Assembly (NCBI GenBank): GCA_037200985.1
Contig: JBBCGJ010000001.1
Location: 2,022,756-2,086,755, forward strand
Direction of reading: 5' to 3'
Length of the DNA: 64,000 nt
DNA from: Rhizomicrobium sp.
Lineage (GTDB): Bacteria; Pseudomonadota; Alphaproteobacteria; Micropepsales; Micropepsaceae
Part shown: positions 8,227 through 18,145 of the stretch, one piece after another
How positions within the stretch are numbered: the first letter of the stretch is position 1
Layout of the letters: every line of letters begins with the position of its first letter
The notes under the pieces: model-generated
Databases searched by the model: none
Seen by the model: only the letters and a program-made list of their open reading frames with translations
What the model was told of the DNA's origin: nothing
Program-made: the position numbers and the translations under genes

Positions 8227-9831
8227 TCACATCCTGAACACGCCGAACGTCGTGTCCGGAATCGGTGCATTGAGGCATGCCGAGAGCGCCAGGCCGAGCA
8301 CGCGGCGCGTATCGGACGGCGCGATGATGCCGTCGTCCCACAGCCGCGCCGTCGCGTAGTAGGGATTGCCCTCGTCCTCGTATTTCCGGCGGATCGGCGC
8401 CTTGAAGGCCTCCGCCTGTTCGGGAGACCATTTGTCGGCGTCGCGATGGACGGTGGCCAGAACGCTCGCCGCCTGCTCGCCGCCCATCACGGATATCCGG
8501 CTGTTCGGCCACGAGAACAGGAAGCGCGGCGAGAAGGCGCGGCCGCACATGCCGTAATTGCCCGCGCCGTAGGAGCCGCCGACGATCAGCGTGATCTTCG
8601 GCACATTCGCCGAAGCGACCGCGGCGACCATCTTGGCGCCGTCCTTGGCGATGCCCCCCGCCTCATACTTCCGCCCGACCATGAAGCCCGCAATGTTCTG
8701 CAGGAACAGGAGCGGGATTTTGCGCTGGCAGCACAGCTCGATGAAATGCGCCGCCTTCAGCGCGCTCTCGGAGAACAGGATGCCGTTGTTGGCGACGATG
8801 CCGACCGGCATACCCTCGATATGGGCGAAGCCGGTGACGATGGTCGTGCCGTAAAGCTTCTTGAACTCGTCGAACTGCGAGCCGTCGACCAGGCGTGCGA
8901 CGATCTCGCGCGCGTCGTACTGCACCGCCAGCGAGAGCGGAACGATGCCGTCGAGTTCGGCGGTGTCGAAGGCCGGCGGGCGCGGATCGCGCATCGCCAC
9001 GCCGGGCGTCTTTTCGCGGTTCAGGCCCGCAACGATGCGCCGCACGATCGCGAGCGCATGCGTGTCGTCGTTCGCCAGATGGTCGGCCACGCCGGACCGG
9101 CGGGCATGCACCTCGGCGCCGCCGAGGTCTTCCGCCGTGACGATCTCGCCGGTGGCGGCCTTCACGAGCGGCGGCCCGGCCAGGAAGATCGTGCCCTGCC
9201 CTTTGACGATTATCGTCTCGTCGCTCATCGCCGGCACATAGGCGCCGCCGGCGGTGCAGGAACCCATGACGCTCGCGATCTGCGGAATTCCGGCCGCGCT
9301 CATCGTCGCCTGATTGAAGAAGATGCGGCCGAAATGCTCGCGGTCCGGGAAGATCTCCGCCTGGTTCGGCAGGTTCGCGCCGCCGCTGTCGACCAGATAG
9401 ATGCAAGGCAGCCGGTTCTCGCGCGCGATCTCCTGCGCCCGAAGATGCTTCTTGACGGTGACCGGATAGTAGGTGCCACCCTTGATGGTCGCGTCGTTGC
9501 AGACGACCACGCACTCCCGGCCCGAGACCCGGCCGATGCCGGTGATGATGCCGGCGCCATGGATGTCGCCTTCATACATGCCGAACGCCGCGAGCGGCGA
9601 CAGCTCAAGGAACGGCGATCCGGGGTCGAGCAGACGCTCGACCCGGTCGCGGGGCAGGAGCTTGCCGCGTTCGGTGTGCCGCGTCCGCGCCCGCTCATCG
9701 CCGCCGAGCGCGGCGGCGCCGATGCGCGACTTCAGATCGGCGACGAGCTTCGCCATCGCCTCCGCATTGGATTTGCAGGCGTCAGTCGAGAGTGCGGGCG
9801 TCGACGAGCCGGTCGGTGCGGAAAGCCTCAT
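8227..9831 (-). CDS. Acyl-CoA carboxylase beta subunit (carboxyltransferase), methylcrotonyl/geranyl-CoA type
   Basis: A 534-residue carboxyltransferase that moves carboxyl from biotin to an acyl-CoA. It matches the MCC/GCC beta family throughout: [70 protein letters not shown] and [16 protein letters not shown]. Propionyl-CoA carboxylases lack the KGGTYYP segment. A change at a single active-site position separates MCC from GCC, but I cannot place it reliably by eye. It lies between the CoA ligase and the alpha subunit in one operon behind the TonB receptor. No leucine-pathway dehydrogenase or HMG-CoA lyase is nearby, which argues against simple leucine degradation. Confidence 0.93.
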   Translation of the reverse strand: MRLSAPTGSSTPALSTDACKSNAEAMAKLVADLKSRIGAAALGGDERARTRHTERGKLLPRDRVERLLDPGSPFLELSPLAAFGMYEGDIHGAGIITGIGRVSGRECVVVCNDATIKGGTYYPVTVKKHLRAQEIARENRLPCIYLVDSGGANLPNQAEIFPDREHFGRIFFNQATMSAAGIPQIASVMGSCTAGGAYVPAMSDETIIVKGQGTIFLAGPPLVKAATGEIVTAEDLGGAEVHARRSGVADHLANDDTHALAIVRRIVAGLNREKTPGVAMRDPRPPAFDTAELDGIVPLSLAVQYDAREIVARLVDGSQFDEFKKLYGTTIVTGFAHIEGMPVGIVANNGILFSESALKAAHFIELCCQRKIPLLFLQNIAGFMVGRKYEAGGIAKDGAKMVAAVASANVPKITLIVGGSYGAGNYGMCGRAFSPRFLFSWPNSRISVMGGEQAASVLATVHRDADKWSPEQAEAFKAPIRRKYEDEGNPYYATARLWDDGIIAPSDTRRVLGLALSACLNAPIPDTTFGVFRM

Positions 9832-9862
9832 CTATCCGGCGACAATCGCTGACGGACAACGC

Positions 9863-11398
9863 TCAACCGGCCCTTGCGTTCGACCAATACGCGTCCCGGA
9901 TAAGCCGCTTGTACAGTTTGCCGTTCTCATGCCGTGGCAGCTCTTTTTGGAAGTCGACCTGGCGCGGAGCCTTGACGTGACTGAGATGGCCCCGGGCGTA
10001 TTTCATAATTTCGGCGGCAAGCGCCTCGCCGCGATCTTCCCAGCGCATCGGCTGGACCACGGCGACGACCCGTTCGCCCATCTCCTCGTCGGGCGCACCG
10101 ATGACCGCGACGTCCGCAATCTGAGGATGGGAAATGAGGCAGTTCTCGATCTCTTGCGGATAGATGTTCACGCCGCCGGAGATGATCATAAAGCTCTTCC
10201 GGTCGGTCAGGAAAAGATAGCCGTCCGCATCGAGATAGCCGACATCGCCGAGCGTCGCCCAGCCGGCCTTGTTGTACGAGCCGGCGGTTTTTTCCGGATC
10301 GTTGAGATACTCGAATGTCGCGCCCCCCGAAAAATAGACCATCCCCTCCATGCCATGAGGCAGCGGCTCGCCCGCGTCGTCGCAGACATGGACCTCGCCG
10401 AGGACGGGCCTTCCGACCGATCCCTTTTTCCGCAGCCATTCATCCGGCGCGATCGCGGTCATCCCCACGCCTTCGGTACCGGCATAGTACTCATGCAGGA
10501 CCGGTCCCCACCAGGCCAACATCCCGTCCTTCACGGCGACCGGACAGGGCGCCGCGGCGTGGATCGCCATTTTGAGCGAGGACAGATCGAAGCCTTCGCG
10601 CTGCGCCTGCTCCAGCTTCAGGAGCCGCACGAAGTGCGTCGGAACCCACTGCGCGGCGCTGATCCGATAGCGCTCTATGGCTCGGAGCGCGGCCATCGCG
10701 TCGAATTTTTCCATCATGACCACCGTGCCGCCGAGACGGTGCACCGCCATGCACCATCTGAGCGGGGCGGCGTGATAGAGCGGCGCGGGCGACAGATAGA
10801 TCGTATCGCTGTCGAAGCCAAATCTGAGCCGCGCCATGTCGGCGACTCGATTTGGCGCCCCTATCGGTTCGCCAGAGGGCACTTTCGCCTTGACGCCCTT
10901 CGGACGGCCCGTGGTGCCCGATGAGTAAAGCAGATCGATGCCGGCGCTCTCGTCGGGTATCGGCGTCGAAGGACGCTCGGCACGCAGCCTTTCGAAGTCC
11001 CGCCGCGCCGCGCCGACCTCGCCAGCGACCAAGACCTCGACGCCCGAACACTCGTTCGCGGCCGATCGGGCGACCTCCTCGAGAGCGGCCGAGCAGATCA
11101 GCAGCTTGGCGCCGCTATCCCGCAATATATAGGCGACATCCGCGGCGGTCGACCTGGTGGATATGCAGGTGAACACCAGACCGCTTCTCTGGGCGGCCCA
11201 TGCCGCCTCGAGAAAGCGCGGGCCGTTGTTCATGAGCAGCGCGATGACGTCGCCGGTTCGCAATCCCACCGCGCGAAAAAGCTGAGCCCCTTGGTTGGAG
11301 AGCGCATCGAACTCCCCATATGTCAGGGCCTCGCCGGTTTCCGCCATGATGATGGCCGGCTTATCGGGCGTCGTCTTCGCGTGCTCGCTCGGGTGCAT
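9863..11398 (-). CDS. AMP-forming acyl-CoA synthetase
   Basis: A 511-residue ANL-superfamily ligase that activates a carboxylic acid to its CoA thioester through an acyl-AMP. The P-loop is YSSGTTGRPKGV near residue 170; HEYYAGTEG (A5), GDVGYLDADGYLFLTDR (A7-A8) and the catalytic-lysine region ENGKLYKR at the C-terminus are all intact. The sequence resembles FadD3/FadD19-like ligases found in steroid and other hydrophobic-acid clusters, but the substrate cannot be assigned. It starts 19 nt after the TonB receptor stop and is followed 31 nt later by the carboxylase, which places substrate uptake, activation and carboxylation in one operon. Confidence 0.9.
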   Translation of the reverse strand: MHPSEHAKTTPDKPAIIMAETGEALTYGEFDALSNQGAQLFRAVGLRTGDVIALLMNNGPRFLEAAWAAQRSGLVFTCISTRSTAADVAYILRDSGAKLLICSAALEEVARSAANECSGVEVLVAGEVGAARRDFERLRAERPSTPIPDESAGIDLLYSSGTTGRPKGVKAKVPSGEPIGAPNRVADMARLRFGFDSDTIYLSPAPLYHAAPLRWCMAVHRLGGTVVMMEKFDAMAALRAIERYRISAAQWVPTHFVRLLKLEQAQREGFDLSSLKMAIHAAAPCPVAVKDGMLAWWGPVLHEYYAGTEGVGMTAIAPDEWLRKKGSVGRPVLGEVHVCDDAGEPLPHGMEGMVYFSGGATFEYLNDPEKTAGSYNKAGWATLGDVGYLDADGYLFLTDRKSFMIISGGVNIYPQEIENCLISHPQIADVAVIGAPDEEMGERVVAVVQPMRWEDRGEALAAEIMKYARGHLSHVKAPRQVDFQKELPRHENGKLYKRLIRDAYWSNARAG

Positions 11399-11417
11399 GA
11401 GGCTCCTCGCAACGTCT

Positions 11418-13655
11418 TCAGAAACTTACCCGAGCTTCGATTCCGAACGTTCTCGGCTCGCCCCGCGCCATGTAGTCCAGTCCGAACGTCTCGAGACCGC
11501 CCGAGCCATAGGGGAGGTAGAACGCGTCCGTGAGGTTCTTTCCCCACAGGGCGATCGAGTATCGATTGATCGTGTAGGTCAACCGCGCATCCAGCAGCCA
11601 ATAGGGCTGCGATCCACCCGTGATGTTCGCTCCCTTGAATTCCGTCCCGTCGGTCGGATCGTAGAAATAGTGGCCCATATAGTTGCCGCTCGCGTTCAAT
11701 GTGAGCGACTGATCGCCGTCGGACCATGCCTTCCAGTCGAACTGCGCCAACGCCGTGACATCCGGGGCCAGCGGGAATTTGAGGCCGCCGACGGGGACGT
11801 TATCGACGAATTGTCCGTTGTCGTATCGTGAGCGAATGACGCCGACATTTCCGGTCAGGGTCAGATTTTCGAAAGCCTGCCAGACGCCTTCCAGCTCGAA
11901 TCCGTAGCTGTGGCCGTTGAGGCCCTCGAGCTGCGTCGTGACAACACCCGGGATGAGAGGTTGGGTGAGGACCTGCTGGCCGGTGAGATCGTTGTAGTAG
12001 AGCGCGGCGTTCAAGATGAAATTGTCAGCGATTTCGCCCTTGAGCCCGAGCTCATAGGTCCACACCTTTTCGGGGGGAACAAAGCTGATGTCGTCCGTCG
12101 AGAAGAATTGCGTGCCGTTGAACTGGCCGGCGCGGTAGCCATGGCTGACGCTCGCATAGGCCATGATGTTCGGATCGAACTGGTATTTCGCGATGGCGCG
12201 TCCGGTCAGACCGGAGGTCTGCCGATTCTGGGTCGGGTAGAAATTGGTGGGATCGAAAGGCCCAGGCCCCGGTATGATGTTGGCGATGCCGGGCCCCGCG
12301 AAGCTGCTGTCCAACGACGTCAGCAATTGATAGAGGCTGATATTGTCGATGGTGTACCGCAGACCGCCCGCCAAGCTGAATTCATCGGAGAACTTATAGG
12401 TGACCTCGCCGAAGATCGGAGCGAATGAGCGCCGCGCCTGGTTGTAGTTGTTCGAAATGAACGTCGTGGTGAAAGCCACCGACGAGACATAGTTCATATC
12501 GTCCCAGCCGAAATTCGTGCCGACCACGACATCGAGGTCGTCGGTCGAGTAGTTCAGGCGAAACTCCTGGTTCACCTGCCGTCCCCGGAGGTTGTATCGC
12601 GAATTCACCAGCGTGTTGGGGGTGCCGTCCACGTCGAATTGGAGAAATTGCTGTCCGTAGTCGAATGCCGTTATCGAGGTGAGCTGCACGGCTCCCAAAT
12701 CCCACGTGACGTGAAGATCGGCGCCGGCGGTTTTCAGCTTTATGGGCGCGGGGAAATTGGTGCGGACCTGATCGTTTTGGAGCCCGGCCCGCGAATAGCC
12801 CAGGATGTCCACATTCCCCGGAAGCATCGGGAAGGTCATCGTGGGCACGATCCCCGAAGACTGCCCGCCGTAAAGCTTCAATTCGACGTCCAGCTTGTCC
12901 GTCGGAACGTAGTGAAACTGAACGCGCCCCTCGTCGGAATGATTGGAGCCCTCGTTCGGAGCCGTGCCCAGGTTCTTGATGTATCCGTCGTTCTGCACAT
13001 GCTGATACGAGACGCGCATCGCCAGCTCGTCCGGTATCAGCGCTACCGTCCCGGCGCCCTCGGCTTTGACGGCGTTGTAATTGCCGTAGGAAAGATCGAC
13101 GTATCCGTTCGTGGCGCCGTCCAACAAAGGCGACGCGCTGATGAAGTCGATGGCGCCGCCCGTCGTGTTGCGGCCGAACAGCGTTCCTTGCGGGCCGCGC
13201 AAAACCTCCACCCGGTCCAAATCGAATTGCTGGACTCCGGGGGCGGCGCGAAACGCCTGATAGATGTCGTCCATATAGACGCCCACCGGCGAGGCCGCGT
13301 TGGCGTTGAACTGATTCGCGAGGCCGATGCCGCGCAAGGTGACGGTTACCTGATTCGAACCGGCCTGCGACGAGACCTGGGCGGAGGGCACGACCTGAAC
13401 GAGATCGCTTATGGTGTTGAGCCCGCGTTCCGAGAGTTCTTTTCCCGAAACCGCCGTGATCGCAAGCGGGACCGTCTCGACGTTTTCACTGCGACGCATG
13501 GCGGTCACGGTGATCGTTTCGATCATGGTGGCGCCATTGCCGCCAGGCGCTGCGCCGTCCGTCTGCGCCACGGCGCCGGTGAACAGACTTTGCGCGATGC
13601 CGATGCCGGACGCGAGCAACGCAAGCGAACGGATCCTGTTCAATTGAGTTTTCAT
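11418..13655 (-). CDS. TonB-dependent outer-membrane receptor
   Basis: A 745-residue precursor with a signal peptide (about residues 1-30, cleaved near GAVAQ). A plug domain starts near ETITVTAMRRSENVETVPLA, a TonB-box-like ETITVTA, and includes GGNGAT and LRGPQGTLFGRNTTGGAI. A 22-strand barrel follows and ends in an aromatic residue (VSF), as expected for BAM recognition. The closest type is the proteobacterial receptor group found in clusters for sterols, terpenes and aromatic compounds rather than siderophore genes; no siderophore gene is nearby. It is the first gene of the operon with ligase and carboxylase, so uptake of the hydrophobic substrate is its probable role. Confidence 0.93.
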   Translation of the reverse strand: MKTQLNRIRSLALLASGIGIAQSLFTGAVAQTDGAAPGGNGATMIETITVTAMRRSENVETVPLAITAVSGKELSERGLNTISDLVQVVPSAQVSSQAGSNQVTVTLRGIGLANQFNANAASPVGVYMDDIYQAFRAAPGVQQFDLDRVEVLRGPQGTLFGRNTTGGAIDFISASPLLDGATNGYVDLSYGNYNAVKAEGAGTVALIPDELAMRVSYQHVQNDGYIKNLGTAPNEGSNHSDEGRVQFHYVPTDKLDVELKLYGGQSSGIVPTMTFPMLPGNVDILGYSRAGLQNDQVRTNFPAPIKLKTAGADLHVTWDLGAVQLTSITAFDYGQQFLQFDVDGTPNTLVNSRYNLRGRQVNQEFRLNYSTDDLDVVVGTNFGWDDMNYVSSVAFTTTFISNNYNQARRSFAPIFGEVTYKFSDEFSLAGGLRYTIDNISLYQLLTSLDSSFAGPGIANIIPGPGPFDPTNFYPTQNRQTSGLTGRAIAKYQFDPNIMAYASVSHGYRAGQFNGTQFFSTDDISFVPPEKVWTYELGLKGEIADNFILNAALYYNDLTGQQVLTQPLIPGVVTTQLEGLNGHSYGFELEGVWQAFENLTLTGNVGVIRSRYDNGQFVDNVPVGGLKFPLAPDVTALAQFDWKAWSDGDQSLTLNASGNYMGHYFYDPTDGTEFKGANITGGSQPYWLLDARLTYTINRYSIALWGKNLTDAFYLPYGSGGLETFGLDYMARGEPRTFGIEARVSF

Positions 13656-13970
13656 GAGCCTTCCCCGGAACGTTGTTTTATTGTCCCTATAGGAAGCCCG
13701 TTTCTTATGTCGAATGTCAAGGTTCTTGGAACGACGCGGGCTCGCCTCGACCGTCTATTCAGAACGGCGTTGCAGCCGGGTAACGGCGAGAGGCGCGCGC
13801 ATGCGTCGACGCGCGCAAGTCCCGCAACCGGCAGAAGACGAAAAGGCTCACGACAATCGCGCGATGGCATGTCAGTGCCGCTTGCTCGACGATTTGGTCG
13901 CGCCGACTGCGACGGCCGACTCGGACGCGACCGCCAACGCGCAATGCAGGATGGGCAGGCCGCTAGATCC
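13656..13970 (-). promoter_or_regulatory. Intergenic region with putative promoter of the TonB-receptor operon
   Basis: No gene was found in these 315 bases. Reading the minus strand, TTCGAC-17-TATAGG lies about 30-60 nt upstream of the receptor start and could be a sigma-70 promoter. The imperfect inverted repeat TTCCTATAGGGA overlaps its -10 box. A TTGACA is present a few bases further upstream but at no standard distance. The rest looks like ordinary GC-rich sequence. Confidence 0.35.
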
Positions 13971-14729
13971 CTAGTGCTGCGTCCATCCTCCGTCGACGGC
14001 AATCGTGATTCCGGTCGTAAAGGACGCCTGCTCCGAGCACAGCCAAAGAACCGCCGACGCCAACTCTTCGGGCCGGCCGATGCGTCCCATTTGCGTAAGG
14101 CTCGCGGCGAGATTCGAATTCTCGGGATTGTCGACGAAGCCTTTTTCCAACATGGGCGTCATGAAAATTCCGGGACAGACGGTGTTCACCCGTATCCCCT
14201 GCTTCGCATATTCCATGGACGCCGAACGCGTGAGGCCGAGCACGCCGTGCTTCGACGCGACATAGGGCGCGTGCAAAGGAAATCCGCGCACGCCCGCAAT
14301 CGAGGAGACATTCACGATCGAGCCGGCGCCCTGCTTGAGCATCTGCTTGATCGAGTATTTCATGCAGAGCCAGACGCCCTTCAGATTGATGTCGATCGTT
14401 TCGTCCCATTCCTCTTCCGTCCAGTCGATGAACGGCCGCTGGGCTTCGATGGCGGCGTTATTGACGGTGCAATCGAGCCGTCCGTAACGATCCAGCGTGC
14501 TCGCGACGAGCCGCTCGACATCGGTCGCCTTTGCGACGTCCGCCTGGACGTAAACGCAATCACCGCCCGCCTTCTTGAGCGACTCGACCGCGACGCGGCC
14601 CTTTTCCGGGCTGCGCGAGACGAGAACGACTTTCGCGCCTTCCGCGACAAACCCCGCCGCGATCGCCAGCCCCAGGCCCTGGGTTGCGCCCGTGACCAGG
14701 GCAACCTTGTCTTTCAATCCGAGATCCAT
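13971..14729 (-). CDS. Short-chain dehydrogenase/reductase (SDR)
   Basis: A 252-residue classical SDR. It has the cofactor motif TGATQGLGLAIA near residue 14, the NNAAIEAQ segment near residue 90, the catalytic Ser in VSSIAGVRG, and the YVASK active-site pair near residue 155. It ends with the usual GITIAVDGGWTQH. It probably oxidises or reduces a hydroxyl/keto group on the island substrate with NAD(P). It lies 96 nt downstream of the amidohydrolase gene, probably co-transcribed, and 315 nt before the receptor operon. Confidence 0.9.
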   Translation of the reverse strand: MDLGLKDKVALVTGATQGLGLAIAAGFVAEGAKVVLVSRSPEKGRVAVESLKKAGGDCVYVQADVAKATDVERLVASTLDRYGRLDCTVNNAAIEAQRPFIDWTEEEWDETIDINLKGVWLCMKYSIKQMLKQGAGSIVNVSSIAGVRGFPLHAPYVASKHGVLGLTRSASMEYAKQGIRVNTVCPGIFMTPMLEKGFVDNPENSNLAASLTQMGRIGRPEELASAVLWLCSEQASFTTGITIAVDGGWTQH

Positions 14730-14825
14730 TCGGTACTCCCCGACTTCGCGCCATCCGCGGCGGCTTGAATTGTCCCGCCGGCGTCGCCCCGTCCATAAAT
14801 TGAGCGTGCGCCGGCGACCGCCCGA

Positions 14826-16598
14826 CTACTCGGCCGCCATTTCGGTAAATGGCCGGGCCGCCGGCAACGAACCGCCCACGCCGCGGAGCACCTTGCCCGG
14901 ATGCGCGCCGGTCGTGACCGAATCTTCGTGCGTGATCTCGCCGTTGACGATCGTGAAGCGGATACCGCGAGGGATCACGGCTCGCGCCCAGTCGCCGCCG
15001 GGAAGGTCGACCAAACGACCATACTTTTCGTGATCGAAGCTCAGCTTCTCAAAGTCGTAGATGACGATGTCGGCGGCCTTGCCCTCCTGCAGAAGGCCGC
15101 GATCGCTGAGGCCGAACAGCCGCGCCGGCTTGGCCGCCAGCATGTGATGCGCTTCTTCGATCGTGAACCGCTTCTCGTCGCGCACCAGCCACGTCAGGAA
15201 GTCGGTCGGGAAATAGCCGCCGCAGAAGAATTTGGTATGGGCGCCGCCGTCCGATGCGCCGATGACCATGCGCGGATGACGGAAGATCTCTTCATAGTAG
15301 TCCGGGTTGGGATCGTTCGACTTGGGGCGAAACTCCGCCTCCAGGTTCGTCGCCGCCACGATGTCGAAAAACGTGTCGATGACGGTCTGGCCCGATTCGG
15401 CGGCGATCGCCCGCACCGTCTTTCCGACGTTGCGCTCGAGCTGCGGCGCCCCGGGCACCGCGATGAGACGCATGTCCTCCAGAGACCCCGCGGCCCAGCC
15501 CATCTCTTCTTCGTTGTAGACTTCCTTCATGCGGCGACGAAAGTCGGGATCCTTCGCAAGCCGGAGCTTGCCGTCCAAACCGGCCGATGAATACTCGCGG
15601 AAGATCGGCACGCTGTCCCAGGCGTTGTATTCGGCGACGCGCATCTGTATCCACGTCCGGATCGAAAACGCCTGCGAATAGACCTGCAGCCCCTTGGCCG
15701 CGCAGTCGTCGAGCCAGCGCATCACGCTGCGATGGAAAACCGGCCCCGCCGGATCGACGCTCGTCATATTGTGGATGATCGGCCGTTCCGCGCGGCGCGC
15801 GAGCTCCTCGAGGAATTCCCGTTCCTTGACCGATTTGGAAAGATCCATGCCTTGGATTTCGATCAGGGCTTGGACGCTTCCCTCGCCGCGCTCCCGCAAA
15901 ACGTCCGCGAGGTTGTAGGCTTCCTCGAAGGCCATCACGTCCGCGGGCATCGCCGTGAAGTCGTAGTCGACATGCGAGTTGCCTTCCGCGCCGAGGTGCG
16001 AGAAGGAAAAGCCGCTGGCGCCCGCATCCATCGCTTCGTGAAGAATGTCGCGCATCTGCTTGCGCTCGGCGGCTGTCGCGGGGCGTCGCTTCGCCTCGTC
16101 CGCGCCCACCACGTAGGAGAGCAGCGGATTCATCGGCAGATAGGTGGCGATGTTGATGCCTTTGGGCAGGGACCGGAGATAATCCAGCCACTCGGGGAAC
16201 GTCTCCCAGCTCCACGGCAGGGCTTTCTTCATCACCGCGTACGGCACCTGCTCGGTATTTTCCATCATCCGCATATAGCGCTCATGCGCCTCGTCGGTGC
16301 GCTTGCAGGGAGCAAAGCCGAAGCCGCAGATTCCGACGACGGACGAGGTCACGCCGTGCCAGCCGGAGCTGCGGCAGTAGGGATCCCACGCCAGTTGGGC
16401 GTCGTAATGCGAATGGATGTCGATCGATCCCGGCGCCACGATGAGCCCGGCGGCATCGATCCTTTTCGCAGCCGCCGCGCGCGAGAGATTTCCGATCTTG
16501 CCGATCCGGCCGTTCGCGATTCCGATATCGGCCGTGAACCTCGGCGCGCCGCTGCCGTCGACAACCGTGCCACCCTGGATGATGAGATCGAATTCCAT
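14826..16598 (-). CDS. Amidohydrolase family protein, N-acyl-D-amino-acid deacylase-like
   Basis: A 590-residue metal-dependent hydrolase of the amidohydrolase_3 / D-aminoacylase group. The metal-binding HSHYDAQ motif is near residue 62; a second region has AERPIIHN, and the late SDGGAHTKFF carries the catalytic Asp. The N-terminal strand domain LIIQGGTVVDGSG and the C-terminal GKAADIVIYDFEKL complete the fold. Such proteins occur repeatedly in CoA-ester catabolic clusters without a known substrate, so cleavage of an amide or other C-N bond of the substrate is possible but unproven. It has its own strong promoter at 16640-16668 and heads a two-gene unit with the SDR. Confidence 0.85.
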   Translation of the reverse strand: MEFDLIIQGGTVVDGSGAPRFTADIGIANGRIGKIGNLSRAAAAKRIDAAGLIVAPGSIDIHSHYDAQLAWDPYCRSSGWHGVTSSVVGICGFGFAPCKRTDEAHERYMRMMENTEQVPYAVMKKALPWSWETFPEWLDYLRSLPKGINIATYLPMNPLLSYVVGADEAKRRPATAAERKQMRDILHEAMDAGASGFSFSHLGAEGNSHVDYDFTAMPADVMAFEEAYNLADVLRERGEGSVQALIEIQGMDLSKSVKEREFLEELARRAERPIIHNMTSVDPAGPVFHRSVMRWLDDCAAKGLQVYSQAFSIRTWIQMRVAEYNAWDSVPIFREYSSAGLDGKLRLAKDPDFRRRMKEVYNEEEMGWAAGSLEDMRLIAVPGAPQLERNVGKTVRAIAAESGQTVIDTFFDIVAATNLEAEFRPKSNDPNPDYYEEIFRHPRMVIGASDGGAHTKFFCGGYFPTDFLTWLVRDEKRFTIEEAHHMLAAKPARLFGLSDRGLLQEGKAADIVIYDFEKLSFDHEKYGRLVDLPGGDWARAVIPRGIRFTIVNGEITHEDSVTTGAHPGKVLRGVGGSLPAARPFTEMAAE

Positions 16599-16639
16599 GA
16601 CTATCGCCTCCCAAAGGCTTTTTATCGGTGATTATATGA

Positions 16640-16668
16640 AATATACATTCTTCTGATAGAACGGTCAA
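16640..16668 (-). promoter_or_regulatory. Sigma-70 promoter of the amidohydrolase-SDR unit with embedded palindrome
   Basis: On the minus strand, TTGACC (16663-16668) and TATATT (16640-16645) are separated by exactly 17 nt. The spacer contains the palindrome TTCT-ATC-AGAA (16651-16661), a place where a repressor would block RNA polymerase. The amidohydrolase start is about 40 nt downstream. The rest of the 343-base intergenic region holds the upstream operon's terminator and another TTCT...AGAA pair at 16906-16919. Confidence 0.65.
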
Positions 16669-16793
16669 CCATCGCCGCACCATGCGATCGGCATCGTTCG
16701 CGACCTGACGACCGCTGCGGAGCCCGCCTTTCCGAGCTGCGAACAATCGGCGTGAACAGTGACATCGCCGACGCGGATTCGCGGCGTCCAACA

Positions 16794-16819
16794 AAAGGAA
16801 AGGCCGCCCAAGGGCGGCC
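16794..16819 (-). terminator. Rho-independent terminator of the acyl-CoA dehydrogenase operon
   Basis: The perfect hairpin GGCCGCCC-TT-GGGCGGCC (16802-16819) is followed on the minus strand by TTTCCTTTTG. It lies about 120 nt beyond the stop of the acyl-CoA dehydrogenase gene and should end the MaoC-SDR-dehydrogenase transcript before the amidohydrolase promoter. Confidence 0.75.
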
Positions 16820-16941
16820 CAAGTTAGGGAGCGTCTCGAAGCGCCTCGGCGATCGAAAATCCGCGAAGGCGGGCACAGGAGTGCGCAACTCCAAGACATG
16901 ATGATTTCTACAAGGAGAATATATGTTTTACAAGTCGAATA

Positions 16942-18105
16942 TCAGCCGACGTGCGACGAGAAGATCTCGCGGCTGATGATCTGTTTCATCACCTCGATCG
17001 CGCCGCCCGCGATTTTCGCAACTCGCGCGTCGACAAAAGCCCGCGCGATCGGCAGTTCGAAAACGTATCCGAACCCGCCAAAGAACTGCAGGCATTCGTC
17101 GGCGACGCGACATTGCAGATTGGCCGCCACCATCTTGACCTGCGCGGCATCGACCGCCGAAAGTTCGCCTGCCATGAATACGGCGACACAGCGATCGACG
17201 AAGGCCCGCGTGCACGACGTATCGGCGGTCAGCTCGGCCAGTTTGAACTGCGTGTTTTGAAAGTCCGCCAGCGTATGCCCGAACGCCTTGCGCTGCTTGG
17301 TGTAGTCGATCGTCCAATCGATGATCGCCTCGGCCGCGCGCACGCTCCGAATTGCCTGCACGAGACGCTCCTGAACGAGCTTGGACATCAGCATTCCAAA
17401 GCCCGCGCCTTCCCGGCCCAGCAAGTTGCGCGCCGGTGCTCTCACCGCGTCGAAAAACAGCTCGGACGTGTCCTGCGCGTGCAAGCCCAACTTTTCGAGC
17501 TTGCGCCCCCTTTTGAATCCCGGCTGATCGGTCTCCACCACGATCAGAGATACGCCCTTCGCGCCCTTGTCAGGATCCGTCTTGCACGCAACCACCACCA
17601 AATCGGCGTTGTGGCCGTTCGAGATATAGAGCTTTTGCCCGCTGATCTCGTACTCGTCATTCTTCTCAAGCCGGGCGCGCGTCTTGATCGACTTCAGATC
17701 GCTGCCGGCATCCGGTTCGGTGAGTGCGATCGCCCCGATCATCTCGCCGCTCACCATCCGGGGAAGATACAAGCGCTTCGCCGTCTCGGAGCCGAAATTC
17801 ATCAGATAGGCCGCGGCCATCTCGGAGTGCACCATGAATCCGGAGCCCGGGCCCGACACGCCGGCCCTTGCCAGCTCCTCGATCACGACGACGTTGTGAA
17901 GCCAATCGGCGCCGGCGCCCCCATATTCTTCCGGGACGTTGCAGCAAAGCAGGCCATGCCCGCCGGCTTCGCGCCAGACGCTCCTTGGCACGATCCCGTC
18001 TCGCTCCCACTGGCGGTGATGCGGCACCAGGGACGTTTCGACGAAGCGACGCACGCTGGCGCGGAATATCTCATGGCTTTCGGAGAACAGCGTTCTGGGA
18101 ATCAA
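16942..18105 (-). CDS. Acyl-CoA dehydrogenase
   Basis: A 387-residue FAD enzyme that forms the alpha,beta double bond of an acyl-CoA. It shows the flavin/substrate signature IALTEPDAGSDL near residue 130, YISNGHNADLVVV, and the C-terminal RKAFGHTLADFQNTQFKLAEL and FFGGFGYVFELPIARAF blocks. I chose the TTG at 18105 because it gives the family N-terminus (M)IPRTLFSESHEIF and has GGAG 8 nt upstream; longer in-frame starts give an unrelated leader. It follows the (3R)-hydroxyacyl-CoA dehydrogenase gene by 40 nt and ends the operon, so the two act in the same beta-oxidation spiral. Confidence 0.9.
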   Translation of the reverse strand: MIPRTLFSESHEIFRASVRRFVETSLVPHHRQWERDGIVPRSVWREAGGHGLLCCNVPEEYGGAGADWLHNVVVIEELARAGVSGPGSGFMVHSEMAAAYLMNFGSETAKRLYLPRMVSGEMIGAIALTEPDAGSDLKSIKTRARLEKNDEYEISGQKLYISNGHNADLVVVACKTDPDKGAKGVSLIVVETDQPGFKRGRKLEKLGLHAQDTSELFFDAVRAPARNLLGREGAGFGMLMSKLVQERLVQAIRSVRAAEAIIDWTIDYTKQRKAFGHTLADFQNTQFKLAELTADTSCTRAFVDRCVAVFMAGELSAVDAAQVKMVAANLQCRVADECLQFFGGFGYVFELPIARAFVDARVAKIAGGAIEVMKQIISREIFSSHVG

Positions 18106-18145
18106 TTTCGGATCTCCAACAACCAGGACGGCGCCTTCGCCGCGC

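Noticed and set aside
6329..9831. Assignment of the carboxylase as propionyl/acetyl-CoA carboxylase
   Set aside because: The beta subunit has the KGGTYYP and DSGGANLP segments of the MCC/GCC group, and the context is not fatty-acid synthesis.
11418..13655. Siderophore receptor
   Set aside because: No siderophore, Fur-like or iron-uptake gene is nearby, and the operon encodes acid activation and carboxylation.
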